The notes under the pieces were generated by a model. It did not search any database and was not told where the DNA came from. It worked only from the letters and a program-made list of their open reading frames with translations. From an uncultured Alphaproteobacteria bacterium (GTDB taxonomy: Bacteria > Pseudomonadota > Alphaproteobacteria > HIMB59 > GCA-002718135), in assembly GCA_902621855.1 (NCBI GenBank), contig CACNNQ010000004.1:62001-126000 (forward strand): a stretch of 64,000 nucleotides of DNA, read 5' to 3'. Positions 51,877 through 63,000 of this stretch are shown here, piece by piece (the stretch's first letter is position 1; each line of letters starts with the position of its first letter). The position numbers and the translations under genes are program-made.

Positions 51877-51929
51877 ATCACGTTAGTCGAGCTTAGCTAA
51901 TCGCCAAACAATCGACTATAAAACGTGAT
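51877..51929. ncRNA. Long inverted repeat, candidate structured RNA or terminator
   Basis: ATCACGT-TAGTCGA pairs with TCGACTA and, after a 4-nt bulge (TAAA), ACGTGAT, giving 14 perfect base pairs around a 21-nt loop that itself contains TTAGCTAA. It sits between the convergent aminopeptidase and bactofilin genes. There is no T-run on either side, so it is not a standard terminator; a small RNA, 3' stabiliser or protein-binding site are alternatives. No family is recognised. Confidence 0.5.
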
Positions 51930-51975
51930 GATTAATTTATAGTTATAAAATATTACAATTCAATTAAAGTAGTGA

Positions 51976-52431
51976 TTATTTTTCTTCTTTCTTCATTGCT
52001 TCTTGTAATGAATTATTATCTTCTGATGGTTTTGAATCTTTTTTAATGGGTTGTATCTTATCAGATTTTTTAATATCACCACTGATCTGTCCACCAAGCT
52101 TGATTTGTAAGTTTTGATATTCTATGTCTCCCGTAGCGCTTCCTTGCTCTTGGATTGTTAAGGTACCAGAAGCTTTTACTTCTCCCTCAAATTTTCCCCA
52201 CACGTCCATATTATGTGTTTCTATATTCCCTTTGCAATCTCCAGTAACACCAATAACTACATTATCAGTTTTCATAGTAACATCAGCTTCACCATCAATT
52301 TGAACTTCATCAGCTTTCTTTATTTCACCATTAATTGAAACACCATGACCAATTAGTACTTTTGCTGATCCTTTTGCTGGTCTAAATACATCAGCAGTAG
52401 AACTTGTATTATCATCTTTTTTTTCAAACAT
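51976..52431 (-). CDS. Bactofilin (polymer-forming cytoskeletal protein)
   Basis: A 151-residue protein forming nucleotide-free cytoskeletal filaments that scaffold peptidoglycan enzymes. The central right-handed beta-helix (residues about 20-120) shows the repeated G-hydrophobic pattern with IGHGVSINGEIK, VQIDGEADVTM, IGVTGDCKGNIETHNMDVWGKFEG and ASGTLTIQEQGSATGDIEYQNL. Both tails are charged and disordered. An AGAGATGGAGG ribosome-binding site precedes the start. Its role in shape or division fits the murein enzymes encoded earlier in the window. Confidence 0.92.
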   Translation of the reverse strand: MFEKKDDNTSSTADVFRPAKGSAKVLIGHGVSINGEIKKADEVQIDGEADVTMKTDNVVIGVTGDCKGNIETHNMDVWGKFEGEVKASGTLTIQEQGSATGDIEYQNLQIKLGGQISGDIKKSDKIQPIKKDSKPSEDNNSLQEAMKKEEK

Positions 52432-52536
52432 TCTTTACCTCCATCTCTTGTTTTGATTATGCAGGTTACTGCTACTGCTATTATTATTAAAATTTAACAT
52501 AATTTAAATAAAAAATTAACTTTTTTCTACAAATAT

Positions 52537-53232
52537 TTATTTTTTTTGATGATTTACAACATCTACCAGTATAGCAATTACTAAATTTAAGATAGTAATT
52601 GAACATATTGTAATGAAACTAAAAAAATATATCCAACTCCACCAGTAAATTGCTTGCATTGGAAGCATTACATTTTCCCAACTAGATAATGTCAAAACTT
52701 GAAATAGTGTAATAAGTGAAATACCAAGATCTGCCCATCTTGCTGGATCATCTTCACCAAATAAAATTGAGCCCATGGTTGCGTAAATATAGAGTATAAT
52801 AAAAAGAAGAAGACTAACGTAAAAAACTCTTTTTATTGATGCAAGGATTGCTTCAATTATTTTTTTTAATTCTGGTATTACTGAGATTAATCTTAAAACT
52901 CTAAATATACGAAGTAAACGTAAAACAAGGTAGCTAGAATTATTGGGAATAGGAATAAGAGATATTGCAACAATTATTGTATCAAATATATTCCAACCAT
53001 CTTTAAAGAAGTTTTTTTTCTCTTTTTCACCAATAAATCGAATTAAGATTTCAATTACAAAAAAAATTGTGATTGCATAATCAAGAAGATGAATAAAATT
53101 GAGGAACAGAGGATCTAATTCGTATGTAGTTGCTCCAATTAATACCGCATTGAGGATTATAATGATTACAACAGTAAATTGAAAAATTCGGTTATCTCGC
53201 AATTTAGAAAAAAAATCTATCACCTTATACAA
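52537..53232 (-). CDS. Voltage-gated ion channel (bacterial Nav/ion_trans family)
   Basis: A 231-residue single-domain six-helix cation channel that assembles as a tetramer. S4 carries four Arg at three-residue spacing (R105, R108, R111, R114 in RLLRIFRVLRL). The pore helix and filter read FQVLTLSSWENVM; compared with the usual bacterial TLESWS, the filter Glu at the third position is Ser183 and a Glu (186) follows Trp185. S6 with NLVIAILVDVV is intact. There is only a very short cytoplasmic tail after S6 and no C-terminal coiled coil. Selectivity cannot be assumed to be sodium. Confidence 0.9.
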   Translation of the reverse strand: MYKVIDFFSKLRDNRIFQFTVVIIIILNAVLIGATTYELDPLFLNFIHLLDYAITIFFVIEILIRFIGEKEKKNFFKDGWNIFDTIIVAISLIPIPNNSSYLVLRLLRIFRVLRLISVIPELKKIIEAILASIKRVFYVSLLLFIILYIYATMGSILFGEDDPARWADLGISLITLFQVLTLSSWENVMLPMQAIYWWSWIYFFSFITICSITILNLVIAILVDVVNHQKK

Positions 53233-53281
53233 TCCATTTTTTGTTTATTCTAAAACAAAAATAGTATTAATACCTTATTAA

Positions 53282-54217
53282 ATGAATAACAATATTAAAG
53301 GATTATTGCTGATTATATTTGGAATGTTATTATTCATTGTCCACGATACTTTAATTAAGTTAACAGTGAATGATCTCTCATTGCTCCAAATATTAGCTTT
53401 TAGAGCAACAATAGGGTCTTTAATTTTAATTTTTTATTTACTTTATACAAAACAGAATATTGTATTTAGTTCTGCATATCCGTATGTTGCTGTCTTCAGA
53501 GGTTTATCATTCTTTTTTGGTTTTCTATTATTTTTTATTTCATTAAGTAAAATTGGTCTTGCTGAAGCAACTAGTTTATTTTTTGTTAGTCCTTTTTTTA
53601 TTACAATATTCTCTTATTTAATTTTAAAAAATGAAATAGGGATAAATAGAATTTTTAGTATTATCGTTGGTTTCTCTGGAACACTATTAATTATTAAACC
53701 TGATTTTACCAATATTAATATTTATATGACATTTCCTATTATCACGGCGTGCAGTTATGCTTTATCAATGACATTAGCTAAAAAAACTTCTGATAAAGAT
53801 TCATTATTTCAACAGACTTTTCATATTTATATAGGTTCATTTATTGGAGGAACTGTAATTAGTGTCTTGTTATATAATTCAGATATAAATTTTTATATTC
53901 TTGATAATTTGAATAATCCTTGGATCCTTAATGACATTCAGACTGTTATCTTTATTTTATTTATTGGAGTTTTAGGAAGTCTAGGCATTATATCTTTAAT
54001 AGCAGCTTACAGAATTGGATCTCCATTAATAAATGCTCCAGCAGAATATGTTCATTTAATCTTTGCGGTAATTTTAGGATTTTTTATTTTTGATGAATTA
54101 CCAGATTTTTATTCCTTCATTGGTATTATTCTTATTGTTGCAAGTGGTATTTATATAGTTTTTAGGGAGAATAGAAAAAAATCTTTAGTAGTTGCTAAAA
54201 CAACACTTAGAACATGA
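53282..54217 (+). CDS. EamA/DMT superfamily transporter
   Basis: A 311-residue, ten-helix transporter with two EamA repeats. Markers are LLIIFGMLLFIVHDTLIKL at the start, LAEATSLFFVSPFFITIFSYLILKNEIG closing repeat one and GSPLINAPAEYVHLIFAVILGFFIFDELPD in repeat two. It resembles the 23551 transporter in the DELPD/DDLPD and GIYIFRENRK-type C-terminus, so those two are probably paralogues. It is a single gene, divergent from the channel gene. Confidence 0.9.
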   Translation: MNNNIKGLLLIIFGMLLFIVHDTLIKLTVNDLSLLQILAFRATIGSLILIFYLLYTKQNIVFSSAYPYVAVFRGLSFFFGFLLFFISLSKIGLAEATSLFFVSPFFITIFSYLILKNEIGINRIFSIIVGFSGTLLIIKPDFTNINIYMTFPIITACSYALSMTLAKKTSDKDSLFQQTFHIYIGSFIGGTVISVLLYNSDINFYILDNLNNPWILNDIQTVIFILFIGVLGSLGIISLIAAYRIGSPLINAPAEYVHLIFAVILGFFIFDELPDFYSFIGIILIVASGIYIVFRENRKKSLVVAKTTLRT

Positions 54218-54295
54218 TTAATTTTTAATATTTTCTTCAGTCAATTATACTAACTTATTCTAGCATCATTATTATTAATTTAAAAATTTTTAAAT

Positions 54296-55297
54296 TTAGA
54301 AAGGTATCTTTTCTTGAGGCCAACCAGAATTTCTACAGCTTGTTTCTTTGTTTGGCGCAGTTTCACATAAAATTATTGCATGCGCAAAATGAGCTTGGGA
54401 GTTGTTAGATAATTGATCTGTAAGTTCATTACATCCAGACCACAGGTCATCACATTTGTTTGATTTGCCAATATTTGCATATTTTACTTTAAGATCAGGA
54501 ATATCTATATTTTCTGATGTAGCATCATCCATATAATTTCGATAAGGACCAAACTTTATACGAATTTTATCTGCACCTGCTAAAGTTTGACCGTAATAAC
54601 TTGACACTAGTTTACCATCTATCCATAAATGTAAAAAACCATCATCTGCCCACTTAGCATTTATTATTAAATTAACCCATTTACCTTTTAACGGAATTTC
54701 ATTTTGATTAAGATCGAGTGAAAAGGTATTGTAATAATTCTGACGACCAGCCTCATTGTTATCTGTAAAAAATTTTTCTGAATTAAATGTCCAAGAAAAT
54801 CTATTATTTGAATAATTAAAAGTAGGACCTACTCCTACTTCTGATTTACCTTTAATAGGCTTAAAATCAAATATACTTACATTATGTTTTTTACTAAAAT
54901 ATGTTCCATCTAAGAAATATTCTACACGGTACCATTTAGTTTGATTTTTTTTGGCAACTTTTTTTATTGGTTCCATAATCTGAAAACGTTGAGCGTGTCC
55001 TGGATTACCCCATCTTTCCCAATCCAATTTATGGCCTTCATCAGAATATTTAACATTAAATTCTACACCTTTTTCTTTTACACCAAATCTATCTTCAAAC
55101 TCATCAAAAAAAGTAACCAGTCCTTTTTTTTCTTTGATATTTCTTATTGTGAAAACCATATTGCCTTCTAATTCACCTCTTAAAACATATTGATTATAAG
55201 TTTTCTTTTCTTTTTTTGACATTTTGTCTTCAAACTTATTTGCAAAAGATAAAGAAGGTAATGATACTATAAAAAGGAATAATAAAATGTATTTCAT
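54296..55297 (-). CDS. Secreted polysaccharide lyase-like protein (heparin lyase I-like fold)
   Basis: A secreted protein of 333 residues from the chosen ATG, which begins directly at a signal peptide (MKYILLFLFIVSLPSLSFA); an upstream in-frame ATG adds 18 basic residues and is less likely. The central region resembles concanavalin-like alginate/heparin lyases: GVEFNVKYSDEGHKLDWERWG, QTKWYRVEYFLDGTYF, GKWVNLIINAKW and GFLHLWIDGKLVSSYYG. Cys pairs near the C-terminus (CDDLWSGC, CETAPNKETSC) suggest disulfides. Catalytic residues cannot be assigned. A polysaccharide-binding or degrading role is inferred. Confidence 0.55.
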   Translation of the reverse strand: MKYILLFLFIVSLPSLSFANKFEDKMSKKEKKTYNQYVLRGELEGNMVFTIRNIKEKKGLVTFFDEFEDRFGVKEKGVEFNVKYSDEGHKLDWERWGNPGHAQRFQIMEPIKKVAKKNQTKWYRVEYFLDGTYFSKKHNVSIFDFKPIKGKSEVGVGPTFNYSNNRFSWTFNSEKFFTDNNEAGRQNYYNTFSLDLNQNEIPLKGKWVNLIINAKWADDGFLHLWIDGKLVSSYYGQTLAGADKIRIKFGPYRNYMDDATSENIDIPDLKVKYANIGKSNKCDDLWSGCNELTDQLSNNSQAHFAHAIILCETAPNKETSCRNSGWPQEKIPF

Positions 55298-55340
55298 TTG
55301 AATTTTTTTATATTTTTTGATTATTTTTTTCAATAATAAA

Positions 55341-55388
55341 TTATGGGGCAAAACTCCCTCAGTGGAGAGGGCTTTATACCCCGTAATA
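55341..55388. ncRNA. Compact structured element between alkB-like and lyase-like genes
   Basis: A 9-bp outer helix (ATTATGGGG with CCCCGTAAT, one G-T pair) encloses an inner 5-bp helix (CCCTC with GAGGG, 6-nt loop) separated by an AAA/TTT-containing internal loop. It is the only G/C-rich patch in this neighbourhood. On the minus strand it lies about 45 bases before the lyase-like start and 39 bases after the hydroxylase stop, so it could be a cis-regulatory RNA, an attenuator or a terminator. I match it to no known class. Confidence 0.5.
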
Positions 55389-55426
55389 TTTTATCAATTA
55401 AATAAGATTGAGCAAATTAATAGTGA

Positions 55427-56446
55427 TTAAATTGTTTTTAAATTTTCAATTTTTTTGTGCATTACAAAAAACCATATGGGAGGAATTAAAGCCATTATTA
55501 ACATAATGGAATAGTTGGCTGGCATCTCTATGGCCTTTTCTTCTTGTGAAAGAAGAGGGTAGTGCTTTGATGCACTTTGGTGATGTTCTGCATGCAAGCC
55601 TAAATTAAAAGTCGACCAATTAGCCGAGATATGACGACTATTCCAAGAATGTAGATCTGAAAATCTTTCGAATCTTCCATTTTGTTTTTTTCTTTCTAAA
55701 CCATAATGTTGAATATAATTTACTAACTCAAGTAAGATGATTGAAACAAATGAGTGAAAGACAACAAATACAAGACCGTTAATTCCAGCAATTAAATAAG
55801 CAATTACTAAAAATAAAAATTCTAAGGAAAAATAATGTATCATTCTATTTTGAAAGCTAAAAGTTTTTATATTTTTTCTATCAAGAATATCCTTTTCAAT
55901 ATTCCACGAAGAAATGAGACTATTTATGACACAGCGAACAAAATAAAAATAAAAATTTTCTCCTCTTCTCGCTGTTGCAGGGTCTTCTTTGGTAGCAACA
56001 TTTCGGTGGTGACCATAAATATGTTCAATACGAAAATGACCATAACAACATAAAACTAGTAAAAACACACCAATACCTCTCATAAATTTATTTTGTCTAT
56101 GAATAAGTTCATGCGCTGTGGTAATTCCTATTGAACCACCAGACATACCAACAGCTGCACCTAAAGCGGCAGCAGTTAAAAATGTTATCTGCGGATCAGA
56201 TACAACAATTAATCCAAAAAATATTAGAAATAAAATACAAGGAAGAACAATTAAAATTGAAAAATTATGAAATAGATTTTCTTTTAAATCAGCATCTTGT
56301 TTACTTAGATAGGGTAAAACTAGATCAATAATGGGAACTAGTACAAAGACCCAAACAAAAGGTGATATAGACCAAGAAGGATTAATTAATAACCCTAGGG
56401 AACTTGAAAATATCAGTATTAAAGGAGTTACAAGATAAAAAATCAT
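55427..56446 (-). CDS. alkB: Alkane 1-monooxygenase (AlkB-type membrane di-iron hydroxylase)
   Basis: A 339-residue integral membrane hydroxylase with six hydrophobic segments. The diagnostic His clusters are all there: HELIHR at 112-117, EHIYGHHRNVATKEDPATAR from residue 141, NYIQHYGLER near 243 (AlkB-specific) and LHAEHHQSASKHYP from 284. It should hydroxylate terminal carbons of medium-chain alkanes or fatty-acyl chains, using rubredoxin-type electron donors, which are not seen in the window. The ABM-domain gene lies upstream on the same strand. Confidence 0.93.
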   Translation of the reverse strand: MIFYLVTPLILIFSSSLGLLINPSWSISPFVWVFVLVPIIDLVLPYLSKQDADLKENLFHNFSILIVLPCILFLIFFGLIVVSDPQITFLTAAALGAAVGMSGGSIGITTAHELIHRQNKFMRGIGVFLLVLCCYGHFRIEHIYGHHRNVATKEDPATARRGENFYFYFVRCVINSLISSWNIEKDILDRKNIKTFSFQNRMIHYFSLEFLFLVIAYLIAGINGLVFVVFHSFVSIILLELVNYIQHYGLERKKQNGRFERFSDLHSWNSRHISANWSTFNLGLHAEHHQSASKHYPLLSQEEKAIEMPANYSIMLIMALIPPIWFFVMHKKIENLKTI

Positions 56447-56489
56447 TTATATAAAATCTTCTGTTCTTATATATTTTACATCTGATGTT

Positions 56490-56837
56490 TTAAAGTGCTT
56501 GAAGGGGACATTTTAAAGCTTGAATTGCTTTAATAGTCTCATCTGTAATATTTCCGTAAACTTCTATTTCAAATTTATCTGCTATTTCTTGATGTTTTTC
56601 TACATAAGCAACAACAGCAGGATTATTAATGTGGTGAACCATCGCTTCACTCGTACGGTAAACTTCACTCCAGGTAAATTCTAATGGATCTGTTGGATCT
56701 TGATCAAAAGTATGGATCAGCATATCTGGTTCTGAAGATTTAACGGCGTCATCAGCTTCTTTTGCTATTTTGAGATACTCTTGAACCTTACCTTCTTTTA
56801 CACGTATTCTAGCTATTAAAATAAAAGGATTGGTCAT
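56490..56837 (-). CDS. Antibiotic biosynthesis monooxygenase (ABM) domain protein
   Basis: A 115-residue dimeric ferredoxin-like protein. The PFILIARIRVKEGKVQEYLKIAKEA start, PDMLIHTFDQDPTDPLEFTWSEVYRTSEAMVHHINNP centre and the ADKFEIEVYGNI strand match putative quinol monooxygenases (YgiN-like). Catalytic function is not certain. It is 43 bases upstream of the alkB-like gene in the same direction, so it may help with quinone or oxygenated products. The 255-base gap to its left, up to 57092, is AT-rich and shows nothing I can name. Confidence 0.82.
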   Translation of the reverse strand: MTNPFILIARIRVKEGKVQEYLKIAKEADDAVKSSEPDMLIHTFDQDPTDPLEFTWSEVYRTSEAMVHHINNPAVVAYVEKHQEIADKFEIEVYGNITDETIKAIQALKCPLQAL

Positions 56838-57092
56838 TTATTATTATTATTTATATTTGTAATTAATTATTTAAATTTATTATAAAATAAAACAGATAAA
56901 GAATATTATATCGAACAATATTTTTCTTAATTGATTTTATTAGAATTATATTTTAACTAATTGAAAAATAATACTTTTATATTTTTAATAAATAATTTAT
57001 ACTCATTTATTATTTAAAATTTGTATAAAGCTAGTTTTCCTTAAAATAAAGACAAAATTCGTGATAGATTCAATAATAATTGTAGCTTTTTT

Positions 57093-60000
57093 ATGAAGAA
57101 ATTAGTCAGTTCTCTTTTTCTAATTCTATTTAGCTCTCAATTATTTGCTTTTGATTTTAATACATTTCAGGAGGTTGATAAATGTATTAAGTATTCTGAA
57201 GATCTTGAACAATATAAAAAGAACTTTCAAAGTTGTTTAGACTCTAAAAAATTATCAATAGAAAATAATTTAATCCAATCTTTTAAAACAAAATTACCAG
57301 AGAATTTTCATGAAAGAGTTGATTTTGGCAAAAATGTAAATCAATTTATAGATAAAAAATTTATCCCTAATAATCCTGAATTAACAATTGATGAATTTAT
57401 AAAAAAATATCCAAATCATATTTTTACAATTGATAGTTTATTAAGGGGTGAAGATCCTATTATCAGTGATTATCAATTAAGAAAATTAGATCTTCTTCCA
57501 AAATTATTTTCAAGCATAACTACTAGAGAATTAGTTGAGAATAGAAAAACTGCCAAACAAAAAAGGCAGGAAGGTAACTTAGCTACTTTGTTAACAGGTT
57601 ATTTTTTTTATCTTGTAACTAATGAGAAAGAAAAATGCAGTATCAAAGCAACTTTATCTCAAACTGCCACTTCAATTAATGAAGATTCTTCTTCAACAAT
57701 TGATTTTACAATTACTTTTGAAGGATCAACAAGGAAAGATATTACTTATGCTGTTTCAACCTCAGGATCTGCTACTGAAGGAACAGATTATCAAACTATC
57801 GATGATGTTACAGTAAGTGGAGAAACAGCAAGTTTTTCAATTACACTAATTGATGATTCAATATCTGATATTAATGAAACAATTGATTTAACACTTACAG
57901 CTGTTGATAAAGGTATTGAGTTATGCGATGAAACTTTAACTTCGGATACTATTACAATTGTTGACGATGAAGCTGCTCCAACTATTACATTAGCAGCTAG
58001 CACATCTAGTATTGCTGAAAATGCAGGATCTACGATAACTTTAACAGCAACAAGTTCAATTATTTCTGGATCCGATATTACCGTCTCATTCGATACTTCT
58101 GGCACAGCTACAGAAGGAACTGATTATGGAACAATTTCTGATATTACTATTTCAGCTGGCTCTACAACAGGCACAACAACATTCACCCCAACTGATGATA
58201 GTATGTATGAAACTTCTACAGATGAAACAGCCACAATTGCAATTGGTACTGTATCAGGAGGAGGAGCAACTGAAAGTGGGTCTCAATCAGTAACATTAAC
58301 GATTGAAGAAAATGATAGTGCACCTACAGTTACATTGGCTGCTAGTTCATCGAGTATTGAAGAGAATGCTGGCACTTCTATTACTTTAACAGCAACTTTA
58401 TCTAACCCCACAAGTGAAGATGTAACTGTTTCAATTGGAACATCTGGTAGTGCAACAGAAGGAACAGATTATGGAACAATTTCTGATATTATTATTTCTT
58501 CTGGAGATACTACAGGGACAGCATCATTTACACCAACAGATGATAATTTATATGAAACAAGTACTGATGAAACAGCAACTGTTTCTATTACCGGTGTTTC
58601 CGGTGGAAGTGCTACTGAAAGTGGATCTCAATCAGTAACACTAACAATTGAAGAGAATGAAAGTGCGCCAACTGTAACACTATCAACAAGTGCAACTAGT
58701 ATTGATGAGAATTCTGGATCTGTATTAACTTTAACTGCAACGTTATCAGTTGCAACAACCGCTGATGTTACAGTTACTATTGCAACTTCAGGTACTGCAA
58801 CAGAAGGAACGGATTATACTGATGGAAGTGGTAATATCGATGATCTTGTTATTACAGCTGGCAATACAACAGAGACAATTAGTTTTAAACCAACAAATGA
58901 TAGTGTGTATGAAGGTGATGAAACAGCAACGATTTCTATTGATAGTGTTTCAGGTGGTGAAGCATCAGAAAACGGTACTCAAGCTGTTACAATAACCATT
59001 TCTGAAGATGAAAGTGCACCAACAGTTACACTCTCAGTTAGTGCATCTAGTATTGCAGAGAATTCTGGATCAACATTAACGATTACAGCTACATCATCCA
59101 TTGTTGCAGATGAAAATATTACAGTTGGAATTTCTACCTCTGGTACTGCTACGGAAGCAACAGATTACGGAACAATTTCGGATATTACAATTACAGCTGG
59201 TAATACAACTGGAACAGCAACGTTTGATCCAACTGATGATAGTATTTCTGATGTTGCCGAAACAGCCATTGTTGCAATAAGTAGTGTCTCAGGAGCTGAT
59301 GCAACAGAGAGTGGATCACAATCAGTCACAATTACGATAAATGATAATGAAGCAACGCCAACTGTTACATTAACTGTTAGTGCAACATCGATTGCAGAGA
59401 ATGCAGGATCATCTTTAACTCTAACAGCAACGAGTTCAATTGTTTCAGGTTCAGACATTACAGTTACACTAAGCACAAGTGGTACAGCAACAGAGGGAAC
59501 AGATTATGGATCTTTATCTGATATTACTATTAGCGCTGGTGCAACAACAGGTACAACAACATTCACCCCAACTGATGATAGTATGTATGAAACATCAACA
59601 GATGAAACGGCAACTGTTGCTATTGATACAGTTAGTGGTGGATCAGCAACAGAAAATGGAACACAGTCTGTTACCATTACAATAAATGAAAATGAATCTG
59701 CGCCAACAGTAACACTCGCAGCAAGTGCAACAAGTATTGCCGAGAATGCTGGTTCATCGATTACAATTACTGCCTCATTAAGTGGAACAACAAGTCAAGA
59801 TGTAACTGTTTCGTTATCAAGTTCTAGCACAGCAACAGAAGGAACAGATTATGGAACTGTTTCCGACATTACTATTTCTTCTGGATCAACTTCTGGAACA
59901 GCTACATTTACACCAACAGATGATAGTCTCTATGATGCAACGTCAAATGAAACAGCTATTCTTTCTATTAGCAGTGTTTCAGGTGGTGGAGCAACGGAAA

Positions 60001-63000
60001 GTGGTGATCAAAAAGTTACCATTACCATAATGGATAATGAAAGTGCTCCGACGGTTACTTTAAGTGTTAGCGCAACATCGATTGCAGAGAATGCAGGATC
60101 ATCTTTAACTTTAACAGCTACGTTATCAGGTGCAACATTCCAAGATGTTACCGTTGGTATTGATACGTCTGGTGGTGCAACAGAAGGAACTGATTACACT
60201 GATGGAAGTGGCGTTATCAATGATATTACTATTAGTGCAGGTAGTACAACAGGTACCGTTAATTTCACACCAACAGATGATTCCGTTTACGAGGATGATG
60301 AAAGTGCAACAATTGCAATTGGCAGTGTGTCTGGTGGTGGTGCATCAGAGAATGGAACGCAATCTGTTACGATAACGATTTCTGAAAATGAATCTGCACC
60401 AACAGTTACTTTAAGTGTTAGTGCAACATCGATTGCAGAGAATGCTGGATCATCTTTAACAATTACTGCAACTCTATCTGGTGCAACAGATGAGGATGTT
60501 ACAGTTGGCATCGATACAGCAGGTACAGCAACTGAGGGAACGGATTATACCGATGGTTCAGGAAATTTAGATGATATTACCATTTCAGCTGGATCAACAA
60601 CAGGAACTGTTTCTTTTACACCTAGTGATGACTCAGGTGATCCTGTTTATGAAGAAAATGAAACAGCTATTATTTCTATTGGATCTGTTTCTGGAGGTAG
60701 TGCAACAGAAAGTGGATCGCAATCCGTTACTATAACAATCACAGAAAATGAAAGTGCGCCTACAGTTACTTTAACAAGAAGTGCTGCATCAATTGCTGAA
60801 AATTCAGGCTCTTCAGTTACTTTAACAGCGACTCTTTCTATTAAAGTGGATGAAGCGGTAACAGTTGCCTTAAGTACAAGTGGTGCTGCAACAGAGGGAA
60901 CTGACTATACAGATGGAAGTGGCAACTTAGATGACATAACTATATCTGCTGGCTCAACAACTGGCACTGTATCTTTTACACCAACAGATGACAGTGTGTA
61001 TGAAGGTGATGAAGCAGCTGTTATTGCTATTGATACAGTTTCTGGTGGTGGTGCAAGTGAAGATGGAACACAATCTGTTACTGTTACTATTTCTGAAAAT
61101 GAATCTGCACCAACTGTAACTCTCGCTGTTAGTTCAGCAAGTATAGCTGAAAATTCAGGATCATCTCTTACTTTAACTGCCACATTATCAAATGTTGCTG
61201 ATGAAAATGTAACTGTATCTTTGAGCACAAGTGGTGCAGCAACCGAAGGTACGGATTATACGGATGGATCAGGTAATCTAGATGATATCACCATTACAGC
61301 TGGTTCTACAACAGGTACAGTAAGTTTCACACCAACCGATGATAGTGTGTATGAAGATGATGAAGCAGCTGTTATTGCCATTGATACAGTATCAGGTGCA
61401 GATGCAACAGAAAGTGGAACGCAATCAGTTACCGTTACGATTACAGAAAATGAAAGTGCCCCAACAGTTACACTTGCGGTAAGTGAAACGTCAATAGCAG
61501 AGAATGCAGGATCATCTCTAACTTTAACTGCAACGTTATCTGGTGCAACCGATGAAACAGTAACTGTAGCACTTGGAACTTCTGGAAGTGCAACTGAAGG
61601 AACAGACTACACTGATGGAAGTGGTAATGTTGATGACATAACTATTAGTGCAGGAAGTACGACAGGAACAGTTAATTTTACACCGACAAATGATTCAGTT
61701 TATGAAAATGATGAAACAGCAACAATTGCTATCACTGGTGTATCTGGAGGAGGAGCGAGTGAGAGTGGATCACAATCTGTTACTATTACCATTTCAGAAG
61801 ATGAAAGTGCACCAACTGTTACTTTAAGTGTTAGTGCAACAAGTATAGCTGAAAATGCTGGATCATCGTTAACATTAACAGCAACACTTTCAGGAACTGC
61901 TGATGAAGCTGTTACCGTTGCTTTATCAACGTCAGGTACATCAACAGAAGGAACAGATTACACAGATGGATCAGGTAACATCGATGATATTACGATTAGT
62001 GCAGGTTCTACAACAGGTACGGTAAACTTTACACCAACTGATGATTCTGTTTATGAAGGAAATGAAACAGCCATTGTTGCGATTAGTAGTGTCTCTGGAG
62101 CTGATGCTAGTGAAAGTGGATCACAATCTGTTACGATTACAATTACAGAAAATGAAAGTGCACCAACAATTACATTAGCAAGAAGTGCAGCATCAATTGA
62201 TGAAAATTCTGGTTCGACTATCACATTAACGGCGACTATTTCTGGTGTAACAGATTCAGCTGTTACCGTCGCGCTTGATACGTCTGGAACCGCAACAGAG
62301 GGAACAGACTATGGAACAATTTCAGATATTACCATTAGTGCAGGTGCAACAACAGGTACAGCAACACTCGATCCAACAGATGATAATATTTATGAAGGAG
62401 ATGAAACAGCGACCATTGATATTGCAAGTGTTTCAGGAAAATCTGGTGTTACCGAAAGTGGAACACAACAAGTAAGTGTCACAATTGCAGAAAATGAATC
62501 AGCGCCAACTGTAACACTTGCAACAAGTGCAACATCCATTGCAGAGAATGCTGGTACTTCGTTAACTCTTACTGCAACTCTATCTGTTGCAACAACGGCT
62601 GATGTTACTGTTGCTTTAAGCACAAGTGGTACCGCAACAGAGGGAACAGACTATACGGATGGTTCAGGAAATTTAGATGATATTGTTATTTCGGCTGGCT
62701 CAACAACAGGTACAGTAAGCTTTACGCCTACAAATGATAGTTTGTATGATGCAGCATCAGATGAGACAGCAACAATTGCTATTAGTGGTGTCTCTGGTGG
62801 AAGTGCTAGTGAGAGTGGAACACAAGCAGTAACAATTACAATAACAGATGATGATAGTGCACCAACTGTTACCTTAGCAGCATCATCAACTAGTATTGCA
62901 GAAAATTCTGCCTCAACAATTACGTTAACAGCAACTCTATCAAATGCAACCTATCAAGATGTAACTGTTTCAATTGGTACGTCAGGTACCGCAACAGAGG

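Noticed and set aside
54941-55171. 76-residue plus-strand frame
   Set aside because: Antisense to the secreted lyase-like protein; Phe-rich low complexity.
56131-56331. 66-residue plus-strand Gln/Leu-rich frame
   Set aside because: Antisense to the AlkB-type hydroxylase, which covers this stretch including the first His cluster.
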